Shown here in pieces: positions 33,537-45,100 of a DNA stretch of 64,000 nt (the stretch's first letter is position 1; each line of letters begins with the position of its first letter). The DNA lies in the NCBI GenBank assembly GCA_037178855.1, contig JASJZC010000002.1, forward strand, positions 4,402,001-4,466,000, read 5' to 3'. The position numbers and the translations under genes are program-made. This DNA is from Oscheius sp. JU75. Taxonomy: Eukaryota > Nematoda > Chromadorea > Rhabditida > Rhabditidae. The notes beneath the pieces were generated by a model. The model made no database searches. It saw only the letters and a list, made by a program, of their open reading frames with translations, and was not told where the DNA came from.

Positions 33537-36500
33537 ATGCACTGCTCCCTCATTCAGAACAACGCCATGCTCGCCGCTGCTGCCTTCCTCCACCTCATAG
33601 GTAAAAGAGTGCGAGAGAGATTATAATAGCCATTGTAGCCTTCCCTCTACTCGCTCTAGCCACTCCAGTACAGATCAAACTAGTGCATGATCTCTTGGAC
33701 AAGTACGACAAGAAGGCTAAACCGGTCTGGGACAGCTCGAAGCCCATCAATGTATCCTTCTCGATGGATTTGTATCAGATTCTCGAGTTGGTCAGTCTCT
33801 TTTATTGGACAGAGTAGACATGAGAGTTTTCAGAATGAGCCCCAGCAGTACATCTTGCTCAACGCGTGGATCATCGAGGTAGGGAGGCCCGTTTGTCAGG
33901 GGACCAACTCATTGCTTCAACGCTCTTTATGGCCCTACTCTAGGAGCGCCTGCACTAATAATCTACGAGGGAGAAACGCATTAGACTAGGGGACAAAGGG
34001 AGTAGGGACACTTATCAAATCTTTCATTGGTAGTGGAGAGAAATGCGGAACACTTTTTTGGAGAGTCTCTAATGTGTCTGTCAAGATAGTATAAAAGCAA
34101 TCTTTTTGCTGTGTTTTTTTTTTGAGAAGACGTGATGACTGAAAGCTTCGTGTTGTTTGAAATCACGGCCGTGTCTCTCGAGAATCATTCACTCTTCTTG
34201 AGACACAAGTGATTACAAATTCCGCCATTGAACGTCCCTTTTTAGATTCGTATTGGATTGGGAACCACATTCCGATAATACAGTTGCTTGAACATACCAA
34301 ACATGTCAGTCTCTTTCAAAAGACAGCGGACTGCGAATCCTTTCCCGGTCAATAATTGAGTAGAATGCCCCACTCTTGTCTGTATCTCCAGAAACCTATA
34401 CCTTTGTTTCTTTCACACCTTCGGAAATGTATACTCCGGTTTCGGAACCTGTGCATTTGTAAAATCTCTCAAACCTCCTGTCGAATCACGAATTCATGGG
34501 CAACCTGCTACATTTTTGATGTGGAACAAGGAGGCAAAATTGACAGCTTTGAACCTTTGCGCCTTTCCGCCCAAAAAAACGGCCAGCTGACTATGAGAGA
34601 AGAGAACAAGGCTGTTTATCTCGGAGAACATAGCACCCGACTCCTTTCATCTTTCCCAACTGATCTAGTGGGAACATTTTCCCAGTGGTCAGTCGGGACC
34701 AGATGTTCTTCTCCCTCTCTCGTCGAACTGAATAAATAGTTATAGAGATGGCACGACGAGTTCCTCTACTGGATTCCCGAGGACTATCAGAACATTACGG
34801 AGATTCGACTGCCTTTTGACTCCATTTGGCTTCCGGACACGACTCTGTACAATTCGTATAGTATCAATAACATAGGGAGAGAACAAAGAGTATAGACTGG
34901 TCATGAAGGACGACGACACGAGGCGGTTGTTGAATGCCAAGTTGACGACAGACAAGGAGAGGAAGGCCTCCTACATCGAACTTCTCTACCCAACGATTTA
35001 CAAATTCTCTTGCCTTCTCGATCTCAGGTTCTTCCCCTTCGACTCGCAGGTCAGTTTCATGTCCAAGGGTAGAAACTTTTTTTTTTATATGTTTACGAGT
35101 TTATGAGAGATGTAAGTTTGGACTTAATGAGCTCCGCGTCGCCCGGCTTCTCGGGGCGCGGGTGACGATGATTCCAGGGAGAAATTGAAAGTTGTCCACT
35201 TCGGTAACTGTTCGAATGGAAGTATATGTCCTACAAGATACAAGAGAACCTCATTCTAATCTGGGATTTTTGCTTCACAAACGGTGAAACTTCTGTAGCA
35301 ATAAAACTCCCATTCAAACAGAATCTTCCAGGTCTGCACGATGACCTTCTCCTCCTGGACCTATGACCAGAAGGGAATCGACTACTTTCCTCATTCAGAG
35401 GCGATCGGGACCACGAACTATCTGGAGAATGAGGGATGGTTCCTTTCAAAAACTAAAAGTAGGTAAAAAGAGTTAGTTCTCTCAAAAGGGTTCCAGTTAC
35501 TCGTAACGAGGTGAAGTACAGCTGCTGTCCGAACAAGTATACTCTGCTCCAGCTGACACTTTTCCTTCGCCGGAAACCATTATTCTACCTGGTGAACTTG
35601 ATCATCCCGACCTCGATCATTACCCTGTAAACCTTTGTCCAGACAGAATTCACATTGTTTTTCCAGCATCGCCATAATTGGGTTCTTCACCACTTCCTCT
35701 GCCTCCGGAATGAGAGAAGAAAAAGTCTCGCTCGGAATCACAACACTTCTCTCGATGAGTATTCTGATGTTGATGGTTTCCGATCAAATGCCCACCACCT
35801 CTACTTTCATCCCACTTATTGGTAGATCATCAGAGTCGGGTCAAAAAAGCAACTTTAGGGTGGTTCATCTTGGCCATGATTATTGTAATTTCCCTCGGGA
35901 CCATCGTCTCCTCTGTGATCATAGCCATTCAGAAGAGAGGCTCCCTCGGTGAAAGACTCTCCCGTCGTGTTCTCAGGTAATTACTTAACCTTCCACCCCC
36001 ACTTTTCGACTGCTCTTTTAATTGACCACTTCTCTGTTTTACTCCGAGAGTCTTGCCACATCAAGGTTCGGCTGAGAAAGTCAATTTCCAGAATCGCCAA
36101 GGTTGTGGCCTACGTAACATGTACCAGCTTGCCGCCTCACATCGAAAAGGAGCATATGATGGTGAGTAGTAGTGTCCAGTCGACCATGTACCCCATTCTG
36201 TTCTGTAGTCCTTTCAGACTCCGAGAAAGCCGAATGATATACCCCGACTTGAAAATCTTGAAGAGGAAATGGTATCCACACGTGTGTGCGTAGTCATTTG
36301 AGCACCCCTAACTCGAGAATGACTTGTGGGGTCTTTGTGTTCATGTGAAAAATCTTGTGACAGTGATTTTAGATTAAATTTTGTAAGAAAGGGGATTTTT
36401 TCAGGAGGACTTTGATGCCACTCCTACAGTCGAGGTGAAACCGATCAAGAGTCTTGAGGGTGGAAAGAAATGGCTCGGACTGCGATGGGATCGCGTCAAG

Positions 36501-37110
36501 GAGGACCGGAAGGGTAAGAATGGACTGGCTATCGTTTCTGACAAGAGTACCGATCCGCTCATTCATCTCTCTCCTTCCAATACTGGTGAGCAGAGGCTAG
36601 AGCTTCCTGGGTAGTTTGGGTATCGTAGTGTTATTGAGAATTCTAGACCCTGATAGTGACCTAGTGTAGAACTCTTTCGAGAGACCAGTCATCCCTGTTC
36701 AGTTACAGAAGATCTGCTGACCACGACTCTTCACAGCAACCCTGCCGCCGGTGCTGACGACGAGGTATGTGTTTTTTTTTTGACAAGACCAAGGTCTCCT
36801 AGACCTCGATAGCAAGCGACACCTCTCGGACAATCTCAGCTCGGAAGATCAAGCCTCTACAGGGGAAACTGTCAGCAAACCAGTTCGCCCACATGCAGAG
36901 CTCCCTCAAGCACAATCGCCAACTGGCAGTGGCCGAATGGGAATGGCTGGCTACTGTTGTAGAGAGGTAATTTTGTTGGGAGGTACCTAGAGACATATGA
37001 ACAGGGCCGGCTTCATCACGTTCGTCTTCTTCTTTCTGCTGATTACCGTCGGCATCAACATGATTGGATTCATGTACTGGTACCAGGCCGGCCTCGAGCA
37101 CGCTTCTTAA
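33537..37110 (+). CDS. Alpha-type nicotinic-like cys-loop receptor subunit (1), 546 aa
   Basis: Pentameric ligand-gated channel subunit. Fourteen exons: 33537..33600, 33630..33790, 33834..33878, 34746..34855, 34896..35049, 35332..35458, 35497..35626, 35667..35821, 35859..35976, 36092..36161, 36405..36585, 36709..36764, 36803..36966, 37005..37110. Signal peptide is followed by [15 protein letters not shown]. The cys-loop is [15 protein letters not shown] (13 residues between Cys). Vicinal cysteines YSCCPNKY in loop C mark an alpha-type subunit. M1 [16 protein letters not shown]2 [20 protein letters not shown] with Glu at -1', as in cation channels; M3 [20 protein letters not shown] long intracellular loop ends in the amphipathic helix before M4 ([18 protein letters not shown]). 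Ligand not predictable. Confidence 0.92.
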
Positions 37111-37335
37111 ATCTCTTAACTGCCTAGGTGCCGATCACCTACTATCTCTCTCAGCCATGCATTCATTTTTCCATATCTCCTTCTCCCTCTCCCCAGTTAA
37201 CAATTAATAAACAATTGCGCGCCGTGTGTATGTCACAAACGTAAATCAGGCGTTTTGTCGCCTCTGTCATACCTTTGAACCCCTCGTTGTCTCATTTCAA
37301 TTTCATTGCAGCTCCCAGGTACACTCGCATGTAGC

Positions 37336-39650
37336 ATGTGGATTACGGTAGCTGGTCTTTTCCTCGTCTTCGCGGCATCCGGCGGGCAGAAAAGTCAGGA
37401 TTCAAAAGGTTTGTACTATTTAGAATTGGAGGCAAGAAGAAATTCAGGTACGGGTAATGAGACGGACGTGTGGGATGTCAGAGCGGGTTTCAAAAGTATG
37501 GAGGATGTGCCACTCATCAGGTTGACCAGAGATCTTCTGGCTCCGGACAGGTAGCTTCCCCTCACTTTTTCGAATAAAACAAAGCTTCCAGGTACGATAT
37601 CCGTGTGAGACCGATCCACGACCACAAAAAGAGTCTCTCAATCCATATCAGCATCTCCCTTTATCAGATCATTGAAGTTGTGAGTCAGAATCTCTTCTTT
37701 TTTTCAAATATCTTCCAGGATGAACCCTCTCAAAACATCAAATTGAATGTGTGGATGATCCAGAAATGGAAGGACGAGTACCTCCACTGGGACCCTCGTC
37801 AATATGCCATGATCAACTCGACAATTATCCCCTTCAGCAACCTGTGGATTCCGGACACGTATCTCTACAACAGTGTGAAAATGAGCAGAGACGAGACGGA
37901 GAGATACATGAACATCCAGGTCGAGTCCCTCTACTGGAAGGGCGAGAATGGATCGCAGCTGTCGTTTCTCTACCCGGCCATCTATACCATCACTTGCCGA
38001 TTGAATATTAGGTTTGGGTTTAACTGGAAACTTCGCTTATTATCCATCTTTTAGATTCTTTCCATACGATCGGCAGAACTGTACCCTGACCATTTCGAGT
38101 TGGACCAACTCCAAGTCAGCTCTCGACTACTACGCCGATCCAGAAGTCAACATGGCCTCGTTCATTCCCAATGAGGAATGGGAGGTCAAGTCTTTCAAGA
38201 TCTTCCGACACGAAGTGAGGATTCATTTCCAGTTGATCACTATGAGAGTCGAATGACAATCTAAAAATGCCTTTTTAGTACAAGTACGCGTGCTGTCCAG
38301 AGCCTTGGGTGATTCTACAGGCCTCTCTCGTAATCCAGAGGAAGCCCCTCTACTACGTTGTCAATCTGATCATCCCGACCTCGATCATCACCATCGTCGC
38401 CATCACCGGTTTCTTCACTCCCGCTTCCACGGACGATGACAGAACGGAGAAGATCAATCTCGGAATCACCACACTTCTAGCCATGAGTATTTTGATGCTC
38501 ATGGTGTCCGATGCCATGCCCACAACTTCAGAGTTTGTTCCTCTGATAGGTAAATCTTTAGGTGTCCGAAACAAAAAGACACTTTCAGCCTGGTTCTATC
38601 TCTCAATCATAGTAATAGTTTCAATTGGCACAATGCTTACCAGTGTCGTCTTATCAGTACAAGGTTTGACCTATTTAAAATTGATTATACCCTCAGTCCA
38701 GGTCGTCGACAGTATGGCAAGACTCCACCACTTTTCATGCGATATCTTTTCTTCGTTATTGTGCCCAAATGGATATGGGTACAGGTTCCACCGGCTTTGC
38801 GTACGTTGTGGAGTGAACTTGACGTAAGTCTTTTCTTATTTCCATCAAAAAAGTAATTACAGGACGATCCGCTGAACGTGTGGAAACGAAGGAACAAGCC
38901 CCGAACACCTCACACAGCTCAGACGCCTAAACAAGACGACAAAGATGTCGAGAAACCTCCACCAACACCTCCAGCAACCGGACTGTAAGTTCAGCATTTG
39001 TTCTACCCAAAACAAAAAATTAGAAGCACACTCCGAGTTCCTGGCCTCGAGCGGAACAACTCAATCCAGAACTCCATCCAGATGATTGACGTATCCGTTC
39101 CGACCTCACCGATGTCGAGAAGAACATCGAAAACGCCGTCGTTGGGAACGGACAAGAGGGGACCGGCTCTTTGGGCTGGTACCATCTCAGCCCTGGCAGG
39201 TAGGAGAGTCTTCTCTGGATCTTATTGATGTCCATCGCTAGTAGTTTCGGTGTCCAGACCAATCAAAACTGTACTGACCACTCATTGTCCCAGCAGGGAG
39301 TCCAAACCATTGAAATTGTATCGGGACGCAGTTTCAGAGCTCCAGATGTTTTGAAACACATAACTTCGCTGACTTTACAGGTTCAAACAACGCTCTTCGA
39401 CGAACATCTTCGGTCTATCCTAAAGAAGTGGACGAGATGCGGAAGAAGCGCGAGTGCTCTCTGGAATGGGAGCTCTTGGCCACAATTCTCGACAGGTATT
39501 AGGTCTCTCCTATTCCCAAAACAGATATTCAGGTTCCTGTTGATAATCTTTGTCTCGGCAGTGATGCTGGTGACCTCAGGACTCGTGTTAGTCGGACGTA
39601 TGGCACAGTGGAGCTACGACAATCCGGATGAGGCATTCTTCAACCTCTGA
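37336..39650 (+). CDS. Alpha-type nicotinic-like cys-loop receptor subunit (2), 584 aa
   Basis: Eleven exons: 37336..37550, 37592..37679, 37719..38011, 38055..38214, 38279..38549, 38589..38663, 38702..38823, 38863..38984, 39024..39199, 39381..39495, 39533..39650. Signal peptide MWITVAGLFLVFAASGG; an unusually long N-terminal extension of about 50 residues precedes the first conserved helix. Loop A/B sequence LWIPDTYLYNSV; cys-loop CRLNIRFFPYDRQNC; vicinal cysteines YACCPEPW; M1 [16 protein letters not shown]2 TEKINLGITTLLAMSILMLM (cation-type); M3 WFYLSIIVIVSIGTMLTSV; M4 LLIIFVSAVMLVTSGLVLVG. The M3-M4 loop is Pro/Ser/Thr-rich. The ATG follows an acceptor (tttcattgcag), 226 bp after the previous receptor's stop. 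Probably an old tandem duplicate; exon boundaries differ in many places. Confidence 0.92.
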
Positions 39651-42100
39651 TTGCTTCTCTCTGTGCTTTCACGTGGCCTTATTTCCCCTTTTTCCACAAG
39701 AGTTTTTATCCTTTTTTTCACCTTGTTATGTACTAATAAATGTGTCGCACCTCGCCTATCCACTTCAGCAGCCGCACGCTCCATTCATAGGGACAATATC
39801 CTGGCCCCGTTAACGCGTTATGAGCATTACGATCTATGTCTTACTAATCAGCAACATCTGTGTGACGGCGAGGTCGTAAAGTATTGAAGAAGTGTTACTA
39901 CTACTCTGATCTGGCTTATCACCGCATCCGCGCACTCTCCGTGTGACTTTTCTCTATCTCTCTGTGAATAAATAGAAACTTATTGTGGGATTATTCCCGT
40001 GAAACATTAGCATAAGTTGAGCCACTCTCGCTCACCGAAAATCAGACAAATACGTCTGACATGGTTTGGCTGATTCCTACTCCAAAAAACACTTGAAAGG
40101 TGCGATTCTTTAATTTGTAATTTTGACCAGAATATCCATTGATTCAGAACTGAAATTTGCTGGTTAGGAAGTGTCTTTTCTCACGCCCGTTATGCAGATC
40201 AACTCCTCTATTTTCTCTCCACTGCCCCATACTACATTTCGAACAGACCCATGTCATTAATCTCTCGACGATGTTTTCTTTCGCCCACATCTGGTTCTCT
40301 GCTACTTCCTACATTGATGTATTAGCCCCTTTTCTTTACTTTTAGTCAAGTGCCTTCCATGCAAAAAGTGTAGTAATCCGGCCGCAAAGTGAGTAAATAG
40401 TGCCAACGGCGAACAACAACGAACTACACAGCTGTTGCTCCCGATTAAACTATGGGGCCACAAGTTGATTCCCACGCTTTTTGCAGCCGTGTCTTTTTTG
40501 AATTCGAGAGGTTTTGTTCGCTTGAGTAATTTGAGACAAATTCCAGCAAAAGAGTTCATAAGGAGGTCGGGTTTCAGGCAACGCATTCAAAAAATTCCTT
40601 TCTCTTTGAACACTTATCTTTTTCCTTTGCACAACGTAGATGGTACGGGGAAGACAATGAAGAGTGGAAAACCCTTGTCATTACTCAATTATCCCCAGAA
40701 AAATGTCTCAATTTGGTAGCAGCTGGCGCGTGGAACATGTTCCAAAAAAGCATGCTAAACATCTGGGCCGAGCTACCCAGTGTTACTGGTTGAAAACCCC
40801 CCGCCCGTTGTGATTACTTGCTCTTTTTCTATTGCTCGAGACCGAGAGAGACTCTACCTCCAGCTGAATTACATCAGATTATCCCCCAAAACCCGTCCTG
40901 TCTGATAACCAGACAAATATTTGGCCTAACTTTTGATTTGAGACTCTGTTCAGTAGCCTCGTCGTGTTCCTAGCCCTCTTCGAGTGTTTGTTTTGAGCTG
41001 TTCGCATCGTTTCAAACCGTCTGATGACCGTGTCCTCATGTGAACTGTTCACTCCCCCTCCGGAAGATCCTAATCCACAAATCGCGTCAATCCAGGCCCG
41101 CGTTCAGCTCTGTTTGCCCCAACTTCACACGTAAATATCCTGGATTTCCAGCCTTTTGTTTTTACGCGAGCTATTGTGTCTACTGAAGAAAGGGAGAGAG
41201 TACATCACGCAGATTGAATCGTCCAATTACCTCCGAGGGTCATCCCTCGTCCCCGTTGACTCTCGACTCTCTTTTGGGCGTCGTTTAGTCTACCGCTTTT
41301 GTCATCGCTCTCTTTTATCCGACCCTCAGGACAATTGGCTTGACCCACCTTTGGGTTTTTTGTTTAGAGTCAGGGATGCAGGTTTCTGTACACTTTGAAA
41401 CAACTTCTGCGAATGCTATGCTTTGGTATTTGAACTTGGTTTGATAACCAATCTTTCTTCATTTTTTGGTACAGAGTCTGAGTGTGGTTTTGATTTTCTC
41501 TCAATTGCCATTATGTATGTTCTCTTTTCTGTTAGGCGGCTTACGGTCTAGTCGTTCGAAAATGTTAGATACTCTTCGAGAAAGAAACATAAGTTCGGGA
41601 AGTCCACAAAAGCTCAGACACGTGATTTATTCCCGAACAATATCGCCTTGCAAAAGTGTTTCCTTTGACCCTTGAAGAGCAATAGCCCTCTCCCGGCTCT
41701 CCCTGGAAAAAGTCGCGCGCGCAAACTCGACAGAAGAGTAGGTCCGGGGTGGGATTTGCTCAAATTCTCTCTCGATCTCTTCTCGATCCCGAGACCTGTC
41801 AGCCAACCGCTCGACCCCGGTTTACTCGAGAGATGTGTCGCTCTCTTAATTGTTTGTCCTTGCCAACCGGCGCCTCAGGGGCAGCATGCCTCTTTTGCCA
41901 TTGTCTCGACTGACTGTCACACTTTCCCAATTATTCCAATCTGCTCTCGTATAGCCACCCCGATTGTGTAACTCCTGGTCCGTGGTCTCAGATTTCGGCC
42001 CGTCTGATACCTCATTAAAGGAAATCGCACCTAGTCATCCAATCCGGCCCATTCCTGTTCCCTATTCTTACTATTTTAGCCTTTTTTCAGAGCAACGTTG
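39651..42100. other. Intergenic region
   Basis: No supported gene. AATAAA signals occur near 39735 and 39967 for the receptor gene. The plus strand is pyrimidine-rich toward the end, before an acceptor (cttttttcag, 42081-42090). Confidence 0.5.
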
Positions 42101-45100
42101 ATGGAAACAAGTACGGGAGGCTGGTATAATGGACGACGGCAATATCGGTCAGTTGCCTTCGGTACATGGCAAGTTGGTGGAGCCAGGATCATTTCGACGA
42201 AGAATCTGACAACTGAGTGAGTTCTTAGCTTGTTTCTTGCACAGCCACTGTACAATTCATCTCTCTACTCTCTTTGCTAACTCTCTTCAAGTACAAATCG
42301 ACTTCTGCAAACAATAAGATCCCTTGAAACTGCTTCGATCAATATAGTTCTCTACTATCTCTAGGAATACAACGGGTGTATTCCTATGGTTTGAATTTCG
42401 AACAATGGCAATTGACTCTTTCATAGACAGTCTTCAGAAACTCTTTTGTCCTAACGGCATCCGATCAATCACCATTTTCCGTCTTACCTGCGGAGGGGAT
42501 GACCTAACAATTTCTGATGTTATGCTCGGCGATCTGTTTGATACAGTGTTTTCCAGCTGGCACTGCTTGCTCTTTCTTATAACCTCGTGCAGCAGCTTTT
42601 GGCAGTCCTTGAGCACATTTCTCTCTCCAGCCGATTCCACATACACTATCTGCCTAATTGACGCTGAAAAATGGCCAATTAAACGGGAGCCAAAACAATT
42701 TGTCAATTGGTCCACCCATTCCATATGTTACCATCTAGGGGATCCCGTCAGCCTTTCCAATTATTATACTGTTGTGGTCAGCTGGGGCGGAAAGTATCCT
42801 GCATCGCGCGCGAACAAGTTGGGTCCACGCTCTGTTTGCTCTCTCTTCCTGCCACCCATAAACGGCCTGTTTGGGTCCGTCTCTCTTCAGAATTATGGCT
42901 TTTGGAACCGAGGAGAGAAGACTGGCCGCTTCCACTGTAAACGCTGTCTTGATTGTACTATTACTGCCTTTGACCAGTCCCGCACTATCTTTAGGAGTGG
43001 AAGTTCACACCTTTCAGTTTTCCAGAAAACTTCCAAAAGGTGTACTTGTATTGTATCTATCACCAGTTTCAAATCACGGACCTATGACTTACTCTCCTTC
43101 ATAACTCGTCTTACTCAGGATTGTTACCGAACGAAACTATAAATCGCATCATAAACGACGGACCACCCATAAACTCTCTGTGTACAGGTCAGAAGACCGC
43201 TATGCAGTGATGTTTTCCCTTCAGCATAATCGCCGATTGTTTTTGTTTGGATAGCTGCCACCTCCTCTGCCATGAAATTAGAAGCTTAGAAGTTTTGGTC
43301 GTCGCACGAGAACCAGAACTATTAAACTGGGACAGCTAGGTGGCAAATTGGGGTCTTTACTACTGGTCGGATCGGTGTTTCGTTTCGCTTACTGAAGTCC
43401 CGAATACTTTTTGAATTCCCAAGGTCGACTCTTGTCAAAACAGGAAGTCAGCTACTCGAAATATAGAGAGAGGCTAATCTTTGCCAAACTCTCCTTCAGC
43501 CTCAAAAACCCGTCATAATTGTTGCCGAAACGGAGGGTGTGTTTCCTCTCTCTCCCGCACCCCCATTTGCCTCTTTAGACCCGCCGGCGTCGAACTCGTA
43601 AAAGGGTGAGTCCTTGACCAGCCTTCCTCTCTGCCTTATCTGTAGAGATCTGACAGAGCAGACCACCTCCTTCCGCCTCATTTCGTCTCTATTCTTCCGC
43701 TCTCGGCTCATGATAATTGTTTGCTCTCACTCCAACATTTCCTGTCACAAACTCGCTCCTGCCAAAACATCCTTTTCTATTTTATGGTCTGCTCCTTGGA
43801 AACATACTGATAGGAGCTTGTTTATCACCGTTTCGACCTGACCTCAGCCTTCAAATTAAGACTTATCTCGCACCATTTTGTCCTTTTTACGACCACTTAC
43901 CCTGTGAGCCTGTAGGCGAAAATAAATTAGTAAACAAGCTACGAAGTGAACATTAGTAATACAGTTGGTTGTTCCTTCACTGGCTTTGTAAAGACGTAGT
44001 TTTAGACATTCAGAGAGAAGCTGAACCATTATCTCTACTATCTAAAGCGCAATGGTTTTTGTGGAGGACACTGTTTATTTGTTTGTTTGTTCGTGGTCAC
44101 GAAACAAAAGCGGGTCAATTATGTTGTCCAGAAGTTTTGTTCTTTAAAAATAGTTATTGCCTAAATTGGATGGCAGATCAACTTTGGGTGCGCTGTAGCA
44201 TCCGGTCACACAGAGAAGAACCCACAGGACACGCATGACTCTTTCGGTGAATCTTTTCTTCGACTGAATTTGCATACCGCCTACAGAACATTACGGTCGA
44301 AAAGCATGAGACCAGCCTCGAATTAGCTCACACGCTCATTCTCTCAGCTGTTTCCCGGGTGGGTGCGGACATGTGTCGAGCGCTTGAATTGATTAACATC
44401 CTGATTTATCTTCTCTGTCTCTTTCCTCTATTTGCTCTCCACTAGTTTCTCAAGGGTCCCCGAAACAGATGTCAATCCAATTCTGGAACGATCCCTCCGC
44501 CTCATAATTCAGTCGTGTATACAGCCTCAAGCGCCTAATCCCAGACGCATAACATTCCGTCGGCGCTTACAAATTTCTAGCGGGCATCTGGTCCGACGAA
44601 AATGAGCTTCTTTCTCTTCTTACACCTCGGCTTATATTACAAATATGCCTTGTGGAAGTGGTAGTCAACAAGCTTAATCCTCTCTCTCTCCACCTCGGTT
44701 CACTGCTATCTGGAACAATCGCCATCTGAAAAACTTGCCTCCGAAAATGAGCCTTCTCGTTTATTTCTCCTGGGGGCCGCGATTGTCGCTCCCTCTTGAT
44801 TCCCATTTCTGTCTTCACTTGGAATCAGATAAACTATAGTGATTTGTTGTTCCAAGCTGTTGAAGAGAGATTCTCCTGCTCACAAATGTTATCTCCTCGG
44901 GCCTGTAAACAAAAAGATGTCACCATTCCTTGAGAAATAGTATCTCTATCTTTACACATGTTTCCGGCCTGCCAATGCCAGCTAATTCTTTCTTTCCTCC
45001 ACTTTTTTCTCTATTGCACTCTCTCATGACATTCGATCATTTGTCATCTGTTTCGGCACCTCCGTTTGACAGATGTCCTTTTGCAAACTCGATAATTTTC

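Noticed and set aside
42405-43142. 245-codon open frame on the plus strand
   Set aside because: Same cause: CT-rich intron. Composition is like its surroundings and no motif is present.
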